Source: a virus. Taken from it: a stretch of 56,938 nt of DNA. The translations under genes were made by a program, and so were the position numbers. Below, piece by piece: positions 6,995-14,446 of this stretch. Every line of letters begins with the position of its first letter. The stretch's first letter is position 1. Below the pieces are notes generated by a model. That model saw nothing but the letters and a program-made list of their open reading frames with translations, did no database searches and was not told the DNA's origin. Location: IMG/VR virus record IMGVR_UViG_3300011114_000231, positions 1 to 56,938 of that record. One strand, written 5' to 3'.

Positions 6995-7218
6995 AGATTG
7001 ACCCAATCATAAAGAAAGCACTGGAAGAAATTCCAGTGCCATACACACTGGTCAAATCTAAAGACCATTACTTTGTACAAGTTGAAGGTTATCCGCGAGT
7101 TATTATTGCGGGTAATCACCAGAGAACTAAGTGGCACGAAGTACGTGGCACAGTAACAAATATAAATAGATTGGTGCGATCTATAAGTGGAGGTTGTGAT
7201 GATGTACCCACCAAGTAA
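6991..7218 (+). CDS. Small hypothetical protein, possibly dsRBD/HicA-like fold (75 aa)
   Basis: Overlaps the upstream gene by 4 bp. The sequence KSKDHYFVQVEGYPRVII followed by NHQRTKWHEVRGTVTNINRLVR alternates a strand pair with a helix, and has a histidine on the first strand (DHYF). That arrangement recalls HicA-type toxins with a double-stranded RNA-binding-like fold. No HicB-like antitoxin is adjacent, so a toxin role is unproven. It may instead be a small RNA-binding protein. Confidence 0.55.
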   Translation: MKIDPIIKKALEEIPVPYTLVKSKDHYFVQVEGYPRVIIAGNHQRTKWHEVRGTVTNINRLVRSISGGCDDVPTK

Positions 7219-7435
7219 TATATCTAATAATCCATTCGTTGTTTCTGGAGGAACATCTAATCTGATTAGGATTACTGATGGTAAGGATAAACATGTTGAT
7301 ATAACTATGGAGGATTACAAAGAACTATTATTTATCAAAGACTTTATGCACCTGTTTATCCAGCACAATGAGCAAGCCAATAAGATTTGGGTAGCAATGA
7401 AAGCGCAACGCTTATTCTTGGGAGAAAATAAATGA
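7199..7435 (+). CDS. Small hypothetical protein (78 aa)
   Basis: GGAGG (7189-7193) precedes adjacent in-frame ATGs at 7199 and 7202; the exact start is uncertain by one codon. The gene begins within the previous coding region. The N-terminus is polar (PPSNISNNPFVVSGG); the rest contains a strand-like segment (NLIRITDGKDKHVDITM) and a helix (YKELLFIKDFMHLFIQHNEQ). No recognised family. Confidence 0.55.
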   Translation: MMYPPSNISNNPFVVSGGTSNLIRITDGKDKHVDITMEDYKELLFIKDFMHLFIQHNEQANKIWVAMKAQRLFLGENK

Positions 7436-7686
7436 ACAAGGTAGAACGTAAAAGTATGGACCCTGTGTTGTCGGCGGCTGTCGAGTGGACCACAGCACGT
7501 TGGCATATACAACAATCCCCACCAGAGAACCAGCACGAGGCTGATCTATTGAACAGTGCAGAAACCTTATTGCGTAATAGGTTTGAGAGCCTATTGAAGG
7601 ACTATTATAAAGATGTTGCAGAGCATGAGGCTTTGCAGGACCAACTCGTCAAAGACATCAGTGAACTGTTGGGAGAAGTAAAATGA
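7432..7686 (+). CDS. Small helical acidic protein (84 aa)
   Basis: Overlaps the preceding gene by 4 bp. Mostly helical and acidic, ending in a segment with coiled-coil character (DYYKDVAEHEALQDQLVK). No recognised family or catalytic motif. It belongs to the chain of overlapping small genes leading to dCMP deaminase. Confidence 0.55.
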   Translation: MNKVERKSMDPVLSAAVEWTTARWHIQQSPPENQHEADLLNSAETLLRNRFESLLKDYYKDVAEHEALQDQLVKDISELLGEVK

Positions 7687-7802
7687 AATATGTTGTGGTG
7701 TTGCTGGCACTGATGCTTTCAGGGTGCAGTGTGGTTGTGTATAGGGGCGAACCAGTTGATCCCCTCACCCGCAGTACGTACCCACCTGTGGTGAGCAAAT
7801 GA
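7683..7802 (+). CDS. Small lipoprotein (39 aa)
   Basis: A short hydrophobic signal peptide (MKYVVVLLALMLSGC) ends in a lipobox, LMLSGC, with the lipid-modified cysteine at residue 15; the mature chain is only 25 residues and proline-containing. It overlaps both neighbours by 4 bp. Outer-membrane spanins (Rz1-like) are small lipoproteins of this size, but this gene lies in the early arm and far from the lysis cassette at 34082-35905. A superinfection-exclusion or early membrane role is equally possible. Confidence 0.65.
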   Translation: MKYVVVLLALMLSGCSVVVYRGEPVDPLTRSTYPPVVSK

Positions 7803-8236
7803 CTTGGGATAACAGGTTCTTTGATCTAGCAGACATGGTTGGATCATGGTCTAAAGACCCATCAACAAAGGTCGGGGCGGTGATTGTTCGCCCTGATCGT
7901 ACCATTGCAAGCGTTGGGTACAATGGTTTCCCCCGTGGCGTGGATGATAGCCCTGAGATTTATGATGATAGACCAAAGAAGTATATGCGTGTCGTTCACG
8001 CAGAGGCTAATGCTATCCTGTCTGCACGTGAGCCGTTGCACGGTTATACTCTTTACGTAACACCACTGCACCCATGTGCAACATGTTCTGGATTGATCAT
8101 CCAGTCGGGGATCAAGGTTGTTAACTACGCAATGACCAAAGACAACACTCGTAATGAAGCGTGGACTGAACACTTCAACACAATGACAGATATGTTTCTG
8201 CAAGCTGGCATTAGATATTATGGGAGATACAGATAA
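7799..8236 (+). CDS. Deoxycytidylate (dCMP) deaminase (145 aa)
   Basis: A zinc-dependent deaminase that converts dCMP to dUMP, supplying the thymidylate pathway. The catalytic H-A-E is at residues 67-69 and the zinc pair P-C-A-T-C at 92-96; TKVGAVIV and YNGFPRG segments are also typical. Length matches the family. It overlaps the lipoprotein gene by 4 bp. No thymidylate synthase was recognised in the window, so the dUMP product would have to be used by the host enzyme. Confidence 0.92.
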   Translation: MTWDNRFFDLADMVGSWSKDPSTKVGAVIVRPDRTIASVGYNGFPRGVDDSPEIYDDRPKKYMRVVHAEANAILSAREPLHGYTLYVTPLHPCATCSGLIIQSGIKVVNYAMTKDNTRNEAWTEHFNTMTDMFLQAGIRYYGRYR

Positions 8237-8427
8237 TGGAAATTTTATTGGCGGCGTTTCTTATGGCGGCATCGCCAGCCCCATGCAAGACTGTCGTAGC
8301 TATCAAACAAGTGGTCGCTACTAATGAATGGTTTATCAAGCGTACTGAGTCAGGTCCGTGGGTTAGGGTGGACCAGAACTATATCGTTGGACTGAAGTGC
8401 TTCGTCGAGAACGTGGAGATGGTGTGA
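8236..8427 (+). CDS. Small exported or membrane-associated protein (63 aa)
   Basis: Begins one base inside the deaminase stop (TAATG). Residues 1-16 are hydrophobic (MEILLAAFLMAASPAP) and end in small residues, like a signal peptide. The remainder (KTVVAIKQVVATNEWFIKR) is strand-rich with two cysteines that could pair outside the cytoplasm. Function unknown. Confidence 0.55.
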   Translation: MEILLAAFLMAASPAPCKTVVAIKQVVATNEWFIKRTESGPWVRVDQNYIVGLKCFVENVEMV

Positions 8428-8711
8428 TGAACCCGATACAACTAACACACACCTTATATGGGGTGGTATATATGTCGCAAGGTATTGATAACCTTATCAA
8501 TACTATCAACAACAACAATGCAAACGCGAGTAAGACAGAGCAAGATATAATCGTTTGCCTTAGAGATATGTATCAAAACATGACTATTATAGCTAAATCA
8601 TTGGCTCCCATGTTGGAACTGGCAGAGCATGTGATGAAACATCACCCGCAAATAGCAAGTGACTTCGCTACTACAAAAGGTGCGACTAACAAAATACTGG
8701 GGGGCAAGTGA
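8427..8711 (+). CDS. Small helical hypothetical protein (94 aa)
   Basis: ATG at 8427 overlaps the previous stop (ATGA) and has GGAG at 8416-8419; an internal ATG at 8472 is a possible alternative. The protein is helical and Asn-rich (INTINNNNANASKTEQD), with later LAPMLELAEHVMKHH. No recognised family. It ends one base into the polymerase start codon. Confidence 0.5.
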   Translation: MNPIQLTHTLYGVVYMSQGIDNLINTINNNNANASKTEQDIIVCLRDMYQNMTIIAKSLAPMLELAEHVMKHHPQIASDFATTKGATNKILGGK

Positions 8712-10588
8712 TGGATATTGTAACGATTGACTTTGAAACATACTACGACAAGGACTATTCCCTGTCCAAGATGACGACTGAAGCCTATGTAAGAGACCCT
8801 CGCTTCGAGGTTATCGGTGTAGGCATCAAGGTCAATGATCACCCCACTGACTGGTACAGTGGGGATAATGTCGGCAGATTTTTGAAGTCTCTTGACTACA
8901 CCAAGCGGGCTATACTCTGCCACAACACAGCGTTCGATGGTGCTATCCTATCGTGGCACTACGGTATCAAGCCAGCGTTCTGGTTGGACACTCTGTCGAT
9001 GGCTCGACCATTGCACAACATATCTGTAGGTGGTTCGCTCAAGAACCTAGTCGCGTACTACAAGCTGGGCGAGAAGGGCGACGAAGTTATTAACGCTATG
9101 GGTATGCGACGGTCTGACTTCACGACGGAAGGGCTTGCGCGGTACGCATCCTACTGTGTCAACGATGTGGAGTTAACCTACAAGTTGTTCCGTAAGATGG
9201 TTAAGGGGTTTCCATCCAGTGAGTTGCGGCTGATTGACCAGACGTTACGTATGTACACTGAGCCTACGCTTGAGATCGACACGACAGTCTTACACAAACA
9301 TCTTGAGGATATTCTGGAGAACAAGACCACACTAGTGGAGACCCTCGAACTTGGGTGCAGTGAGGATGAAGCTAAGTCTATCCTTATGTCCAACTTTAAG
9401 TTTGCAGATTTTCTACGGGCTATCGGGGTTGAGCCACCGACTAAGCATAGCAAGGCGACAGGTCAGGAGGCATATGCTTTCAGCAAGTCAGACAAAGCGT
9501 TTACTGATCTGTTGGATCACCCCAATATACGTGTTGCCAATGCAGTGGCGGCTAGGCTTGGCGTGAAGTCTACCATTGAAGAGACCCGCACTCGGTCTCT
9601 GTTAGGTGTAGCTGAGCGTGGCACTCTCCCGATCATGCTTAATTACTACGGCGCACACACTGGTCGGTTCAGTGGCGGGGATAAGATGAACCTTCAGAAC
9701 CTACCGAGAGGTGGTTTGCTACGCCGCAGTATAACAGCACCCAACGGTAAAGTTCTTATAGCTTGTGACTCCGCCCAGATCGAAGCCCGTGTTGTTGCGT
9801 GGTTGGCTGGACAAAAGGACTTAATTGCCGCCTTTGCCGAAGGCCGCGATGTCTACTGCGAGTTCGCATCAGAGGTGTATGGTCGCCAGATAACCAAGGC
9901 TGATAAGGTCGAGCGGTTTGTCGGCAAGACTTGTATCTTGGGGCTTGGCTACGGCATGGGTTCGCTCAAGTTCGAAAACACTCTAGCCATAGGGCAAGCT
10001 GGTATCAGCGTTAAGATGGACTCAGATGAGGCTAAGAACGCAGTCAATCTATACAGAACAAAATACCACAAGGTCGCTAGACTTTGGTCCAGATGCAGTG
10101 TCGCGTTGGGTAACATGATTAATGGTCAGGAGTTCTGGTTGAACGATGACATACCTATCATCAAGACGGGCAAGGACTGCATAATTCTCCCCAATAAGTT
10201 GGCAGTTCGTTACCCTCTACTAACCAGGGGTGAGAACTACTCATACGCAGGTGACATAAGAGTGTACAAAGACGCAATTAAAGACCGCGTTATGGGCAAA
10301 CCAATAAACACAGACAAGTTTACACATATTTACGGTGGCAAGGTGACAGAAAATGTCGTGCAAGCTATCGCTAGGATTGTCGTGTCCGAACAGATGACCA
10401 AGATAGGCCATAGATATAAGGTTGTGTTGCAAGTACACGACGAGGTGGTCGTTCTTGTGGATGAGCATGAAGCTGAGAGAGCCAAGGCATACATGATTGA
10501 GGTCATGTCAACGCCGCCATCATGGGCGTTGGATTTGCCAGTGGCTTGCGAAGCTACCATTGGTAACAACTATGCGGAGTGTAAGTGA
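8711..10588 (+). CDS. polA: Family A DNA polymerase with 3'-5' exonuclease (625 aa)
   Basis: The phage replicative polymerase. The N-terminal DnaQ-like proofreading domain starts IDFETYYD (D7, E9). Polymerase motif A is DSAQIEARVV with catalytic D353; motif B is RFVGKTCILGLGYG (402-415); motif C is VHDEVV with D577. There is no 5'-3' exonuclease domain. In motif B the residue equivalent to Phe762 of E. coli Pol I is Leu410, a class common in environmental viral PolA sequences. ATG at 8711 follows a G-rich stretch; an in-frame GTG at 8708 overlaps the previous stop. It heads the replisome gene set. Confidence 0.95.
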   Translation: MDIVTIDFETYYDKDYSLSKMTTEAYVRDPRFEVIGVGIKVNDHPTDWYSGDNVGRFLKSLDYTKRAILCHNTAFDGAILSWHYGIKPAFWLDTLSMARPLHNISVGGSLKNLVAYYKLGEKGDEVINAMGMRRSDFTTEGLARYASYCVNDVELTYKLFRKMVKGFPSSELRLIDQTLRMYTEPTLEIDTTVLHKHLEDILENKTTLVETLELGCSEDEAKSILMSNFKFADFLRAIGVEPPTKHSKATGQEAYAFSKSDKAFTDLLDHPNIRVANAVAARLGVKSTIEETRTRSLLGVAERGTLPIMLNYYGAHTGRFSGGDKMNLQNLPRGGLLRRSITAPNGKVLIACDSAQIEARVVAWLAGQKDLIAAFAEGRDVYCEFASEVYGRQITKADKVERFVGKTCILGLGYGMGSLKFENTLAIGQAGISVKMDSDEAKNAVNLYRTKYHKVARLWSRCSVALGNMINGQEFWLNDDIPIIKTGKDCIILPNKLAVRYPLLTRGENYSYAGDIRVYKDAIKDRVMGKPINTDKFTHIYGGKVTENVVQAIARIVVSEQMTKIGHRYKVVLQVHDEVVVLVDEHEAERAKAYMIEVMSTPPSWALDLPVACEATIGNNYAECK

Positions 10589-10674
10589 TGGATAGGGATG
10601 ACAAGATCGCGTGGATCAAGATCATTATCGTATATATCTTAATAACAATCTTAGCTATATGGGTGAGCCTATGA
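10588..10674 (+). CDS. Mini membrane protein (28 aa)
   Basis: An ATG overlaps the polymerase stop by one base (TGATG), and the stop overlaps the next start. The peptide is MDRDDKIAWIK followed by a hydrophobic segment (IIIVYILITILAIWVSL), a single membrane helix. The exact overlaps at both ends and the clean TM pattern argue that it is translated. Function unknown. Confidence 0.5.
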   Translation: MDRDDKIAWIKIIIVYILITILAIWVSL

Positions 10675-11177
10675 ACGTAGAGAAACTTATTGAGATGTGG
10701 AGAGCAGGTGCTAGCGGCGCTGTTATTGCGGCAAGCCTTGGCGTAACTAGAAGCGCAGTGCTTGGTAAAGTATATAGGCTACGGGAGCAGGGCATACTTG
10801 CTTATAGAAATGCTGAGAAGTCCAAGGTCAAGGTTAAAGAGATCAAAGAACCCAAGGAAGATACCACAAATGTGGTTAGACTGGAACGTAAAGTCCCCCA
10901 TACAACACAGGGAGGGAGCATGTTACGCATACGCCCAGAAGAACCAGAGCAAAAGCCAGTGGTTCCACCACCAATTCCCCAGTATGACCCAGACAAACCA
11001 TACCTAAACATACTGCAACTTAACTTTAATAAGTGTCGGTATATTATGACGGATGATACGTCGGTCAACGCATTTTATTGTGGCGAAACGGTACACCGTA
11101 GGTCATACTGCAAGGCTCACGCAGATATATGTTTAGTGCCAGCACCGAAAAAAGTTAGGGACACAAATGCAGCTTAG
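10671..11177 (+). CDS. gcrA: GcrA-family cell-cycle regulator homologue (168 aa)
   Basis: The N-terminus (EKLIEMWRAGASGAVIAASLG, then VTRSAVLGKVYRL) has the arrangement of the GcrA helix-turn-helix, and the C-terminus has the GcrA-type block KCRYIMTD...FYCGETV...SYCKAHA. Length is close to Caulobacter GcrA (about 173 aa). GcrA binds sigma70-RNA polymerase and activates promoters that carry CcrM-methylated GANTC. A phage copy could redirect host transcription or time it to the cell cycle. The start at 10671 overlaps the preceding stop (ATGA). Between the two domains lies a lysine-rich and proline-rich linker. It strongly points to an alphaproteobacterial host. Confidence 0.85.
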   Translation: MNVEKLIEMWRAGASGAVIAASLGVTRSAVLGKVYRLREQGILAYRNAEKSKVKVKEIKEPKEDTTNVVRLERKVPHTTQGGSMLRIRPEEPEQKPVVPPPIPQYDPDKPYLNILQLNFNKCRYIMTDDTSVNAFYCGETVHRRSYCKAHADICLVPAPKKVRDTNAA

Positions 11178-11826
11178 CCATTCCTTCTCATCTATCAAGT
11201 TGTACGAAAACTGCCCACTCAGGTACTACCATCAGCGCGTTACCAAGAGCGTGGTAGATAAGGGCGGGGAAGCAAGCCAGTATGGGGAACGCATCCATAA
11301 ATTTCTTGAGGAAAGATTGCTCGGAGGAGAGTTGTCCTCAGAGATCGCACACCTTGAGCCGACAGTGGAAGCTATCCTAAAACTTACTGGAAGCGGTGCG
11401 CTTGAGGTTGAGAAGGAACTAACTCTCAATAAGGAACTTACACCCACAGGGTGGTGGGATAAGGACGCATGGATGAGGTCCAAGCTGGACGTGCTGATCC
11501 TGCACAAGAACTCTGCCATAGTTATGGATTGGAAAACAGGCAAGCGTAGACCAGACTTCTCCCAGTTAGAACTGTTTGCTTTGCAGGTGTTCTCCCACTA
11601 CCCTGAGATCGAAACTGTACGCACAAGTTTTGTTTGGATACAGGATAAGGCTATGGACAAAGACACTTACAAGCGGTCTCATGCCCCTGATATGTGGCGT
11701 AAATTGATGAGCCGTATCAATAGGATAGAGCAATCTTTAGAGAAAGATGTATGGCCAGCTAGGCCAAGTGGCTTGTGTAAATTTTGCCCTTGCAAAAACT
11801 TTTGTGATTTTGCACCTAATACTTGA
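11167..11826 (+). CDS. Cas4/RecB-like PD-(D/E)XK nuclease (219 aa)
   Basis: A single-domain nuclease with likely 4Fe-4S cluster. The active site is D108 (SKLDVLIL), D121 and K123 (VMDWKTGK), with Q133 beyond. Cysteines for the cluster are C16 (YENCPLRY) and C204, C207 and C213 at the end; C209 is extra. This is the Cas4/AddB type, and phage members such as DUF2800 occur beside PolA and an SNF2-type helicase in many phages. It overlaps the gcrA-like gene by 11 bp. Likely role: processing of DNA ends in replication or recombination. Confidence 0.87.
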   Translation: MQLSHSFSSIKLYENCPLRYYHQRVTKSVVDKGGEASQYGERIHKFLEERLLGGELSSEIAHLEPTVEAILKLTGSGALEVEKELTLNKELTPTGWWDKDAWMRSKLDVLILHKNSAIVMDWKTGKRRPDFSQLELFALQVFSHYPEIETVRTSFVWIQDKAMDKDTYKRSHAPDMWRKLMSRINRIEQSLEKDVWPARPSGLCKFCPCKNFCDFAPNT

Positions 11827-11852
11827 CACTGATGTAAAGTAGGGGTATATAG

Positions 11853-12197
11853 ATGGCTACACCAGAGGCTAAGGTCAAAGCCAAGATTGATAAGATGTTA
11901 TCCCAGTTCAAAGGTCTGTGGTTCTATAGTCCACAGTCAGGTGTTTATGGGGTAGCGGGGATACCTGATCGTATTGCCTGTGTGGACGGGCATTTCGTAG
12001 GGATAGAAGCCAAAGCAGACAGAACAAAGAAGCCTACCGCCTTGCAACGGCAGTGTATGGCTAAGATAGAAGCGGCAGGGGGCAAGTGCTTCGTCGTGTA
12101 TGATGACGAGACACTAGAGATAGCCAGAGAATACATTTCGGGAGTGCTAAATGTTAGTTATAGAACAAGCCAAGGCTCTAGCCCTAAAGTTGAATAG
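11853..12197 (+). CDS. VRR-NUC domain nuclease (114 aa)
   Basis: A small restriction-fold nuclease. GIPDRIAC holds D39, followed by GIEAKA with E52 and K54, then Q65 in LQRQCMAKI; this is the VRR-NUC arrangement. Family members can cut branched DNA and are frequent in phage replication modules. The 3' end overlaps the helicase gene by 47 bp. The short C-terminal extension (RTSQGSSPKVE) lies in that overlap. Confidence 0.85.
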   Translation: MATPEAKVKAKIDKMLSQFKGLWFYSPQSGVYGVAGIPDRIACVDGHFVGIEAKADRTKKPTALQRQCMAKIEAAGGKCFVVYDDETLEIAREYISGVLNVSYRTSQGSSPKVE

Positions 12198-13713
12198 CCC
12201 TGCACGGGTTCTGGATACTATCCGTGACTCCAAGATGGTCACGCTTCGCGGACAACAAGTTGTTGTAACACCCCATGACATTGATAGTGTGATTGCGCTT
12301 AACGATCTCGGTATCAGTGCGCCTTCTCCTATCCTGCATTACTATGACTGGCCCAGTCAGTTCAAACCATACGACCATCAGCGCAAGACAGCCGCCTTTC
12401 TAACAACCCACAAGAAGTGTCTGGTTCTTAATGAGATCGGCACTGGCAAGACGCAGAGTGCGTTATGGGCGGCTGACTATCTGATGAGTGAGGGCATCGT
12501 TAACAAAGTGCTTATCATCTCTCCGCTCTCTACACTGGAGCGGGTGTGGGGTGACGCTATTTTCAAGGGGTTCTACGAGCGCAGAGCCATTGTCCTGCGT
12601 GGTACGGCTGAGCGTAGGAAGCGGCTGATCCAGAAGGATGCTGACTTCTATATCGTAAACCATGATGGGTTCTCTATCATTGCTACTGAAGCTATCAATA
12701 TGTTTGATCTTGTTATCGTTGATGAGGCGGCTGTGCTTCGCAATGGGCAGACGCAAAGGTTCAAACAGTTCTACAAATGGATGGAGAAGAATCCACAAGC
12801 TAGGCTTTGGTTGATGACAGGTACACCCACTCCCAATGCACCAACAGATGCGTGGGCGTTGGCTAAGCTAGTTGAAAGTCCGTATATCACTGAGCGTTGG
12901 ACTGCGTTCAGAGACCAGACCATGTACAAATACAAGATGCACACGTGGATTGCGCGTCAGGATAGTGTTGACATAGTGCAACACGTTCTCCAGCCAGCTA
13001 TCAGATATACGAGAGATGATTGTTTCGACCTACCTGATACCGTTGTGCAGACACGTAGCGTTGATCTTACACCAGAGCAAGTCAAACACTTCAACGCCAT
13101 GATGAAACATCTTGTGGTGGAGATGAAGAAGTCAGGTGATGAGTCAACCATCAGTGCGGTTAATGAAGCAGTCAAACTCCAGAAGCTGGTGCAGATTGCA
13201 TGTGGTGTGGCATACGACGACAATGGAAACGATGTGGAGGTTGACTGTTCCCCTCGTGTTAATGCTGTCAAAGAGATCATAGACCTCTGTGACGAGAAGA
13301 TTATTATCTTTGTGCCTCTGACAGGAACTCTACATATGTTGGAGCGTGAGTTATCGAAGCACTGGACAGTCGGTGTGGTCAATGGCGCGGTCTCATCTAC
13401 CAAGCGAGATGTGATTTTTGATAACTTCCAGAACCACAAAGACCCGCGTATTCTCATCGCTCATCCAGCTACGATGGCGCATGGGTTAACGCTGACATCT
13501 GCCAGCACAATCATATGGTACGGCCCGATAAACAGTAACGAGCAATACACACAGGCCAATGGTCGCATTGAGCGTATTGGTAAGCGTCACATATCGAACG
13601 TGATCCATATAGAGTCTACAACAGTCGAGCATAAAATGTATGAGCGGCTGTCTAACAAACAGAAACTACAGGGACTTCTATTAGATTTGATAAAGGAGCA
13701 AACATATGACTGA
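12151..13713 (+). CDS. SNF2-type superfamily 2 helicase (520 aa)
   Basis: An ATP-dependent DNA translocase of the SNF2-like group. Visible motifs: Walker A NEIGTGKT (94-101), motif II DEAA (191-194) in place of the usual DEAH, motif III LMTGTP, and a C-terminal motif VI ANGRIERIGKRH. A region rich in charged helices lies between the two RecA-like lobes. It starts inside the VRR-NUC gene, an order (VRR-NUC then SNF2 helicase) well known in phage replication modules. Probable role: fork or recombination intermediate remodelling. Confidence 0.88.
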   Translation: MLVIEQAKALALKLNSPARVLDTIRDSKMVTLRGQQVVVTPHDIDSVIALNDLGISAPSPILHYYDWPSQFKPYDHQRKTAAFLTTHKKCLVLNEIGTGKTQSALWAADYLMSEGIVNKVLIISPLSTLERVWGDAIFKGFYERRAIVLRGTAERRKRLIQKDADFYIVNHDGFSIIATEAINMFDLVIVDEAAVLRNGQTQRFKQFYKWMEKNPQARLWLMTGTPTPNAPTDAWALAKLVESPYITERWTAFRDQTMYKYKMHTWIARQDSVDIVQHVLQPAIRYTRDDCFDLPDTVVQTRSVDLTPEQVKHFNAMMKHLVVEMKKSGDESTISAVNEAVKLQKLVQIACGVAYDDNGNDVEVDCSPRVNAVKEIIDLCDEKIIIFVPLTGTLHMLERELSKHWTVGVVNGAVSSTKRDVIFDNFQNHKDPRILIAHPATMAHGLTLTSASTIIWYGPINSNEQYTQANGRIERIGKRHISNVIHIESTTVEHKMYERLSNKQKLQGLLLDLIKEQTYD

Positions 13714-14113
13714 GCCTAATGTCGATCAGGTTATCGCGGCTTACGTGAAGATGCGGGAGAAGAAGTCACGCATGGAAGCTGAGGTTAAAGCTGAAGTTGC
13801 AAAGATCAATGAGAAACTTATGAAGCTGGAAGGATGGCTTCGTGAGAAAGCAGATGAGCAAGGTGTAACATCCTTCAAAACTAATCATGGTACTGCGTTC
13901 ATGACCACTGTGGACTTCGCGTCCGTTGCTGATTGGGATGCTGTGCTTAACTTCATCAAAGAGAACGATGCGTATGACATGCTGGAACGTCGTGTGAGTA
14001 AGACGGCAGTGCGTGGGTACATCGAGGCTAACAAATCTATTCCTGCTGGTATTAACTATGGGACCAAGCTGGAAGTTAATGTACGTAAACCAACTGCGAA
14101 AGTGGAGGACTAA
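13706..14113 (+). CDS. Coiled-coil hypothetical protein, Gam-like in form (135 aa)
   Basis: Overlaps the helicase end by 8 bp. Residues about 12-55 form a heptad-like coiled coil (REKKSRMEAEVKAEVAKINE). The C-terminal half is folded (NHGTAFMTTVDFASV; RRVSKTAVRGYIEAN). The layout resembles phage proteins sometimes labelled Gam-like host-nuclease inhibitors; I cannot confirm this from sequence alone. The replication-module location supports a DNA-associated function. Confidence 0.55.
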   Translation: MTEPNVDQVIAAYVKMREKKSRMEAEVKAEVAKINEKLMKLEGWLREKADEQGVTSFKTNHGTAFMTTVDFASVADWDAVLNFIKENDAYDMLERRVSKTAVRGYIEANKSIPAGINYGTKLEVNVRKPTAKVED

Positions 14114-14114
14114 T

Positions 14115-14423
14115 ATGTTTGGGTCTTGGGTACGCAAACAAGTAGCTGACGCTATGTATGAGAACAGCATGGACCAAAAAACACCTGCTACTAAACTTGG
14201 TCTATATGGTGAATCATATATAAGTGTACATACTATTTCCAATGGTTACTTATTACAGGTCAACAGTATTAATATAGGGGGTCCAACGATAGTTTATTGT
14301 AAGGACCAACAGGAAATCTCTGACCAGATTGTTACACTCCATGCTCGTGAACGCATGGGTATATCACCTAACGTCAAGATAGGGCCATTCATGTCTTCTG
14401 GCTCTGCCCAATCTTCTATTTAA
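14115..14423 (+). CDS. Hypothetical protein (102 aa)
   Basis: Starts MFGSWVRKQVADAMYEN one base after the preceding stop. A longer reading of the same frame from 14013 lies inside the neighbour and is rejected. Contains a strand-rich middle (YISVHTISNGYLLQVNS) and a terminal helix. No recognised family. Confidence 0.5.
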   Translation: MFGSWVRKQVADAMYENSMDQKTPATKLGLYGESYISVHTISNGYLLQVNSINIGGPTIVYCKDQQEISDQIVTLHARERMGISPNVKIGPFMSSGSAQSSI

Positions 14424-14446
14424 CCCGCTCAACACAGGAGAATCCT

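Noticed and set aside
7683-7802. Outer-membrane spanin (Rz1)
   Set aside because: The size and lipobox fit, but the gene is in the early arm and not nested with an inner spanin, so a lysis role is not claimed.
13706-14113. Host-nuclease inhibitor Gam
   Set aside because: Only the coiled-coil form and position are similar; no decisive motif, so kept as hypothetical.
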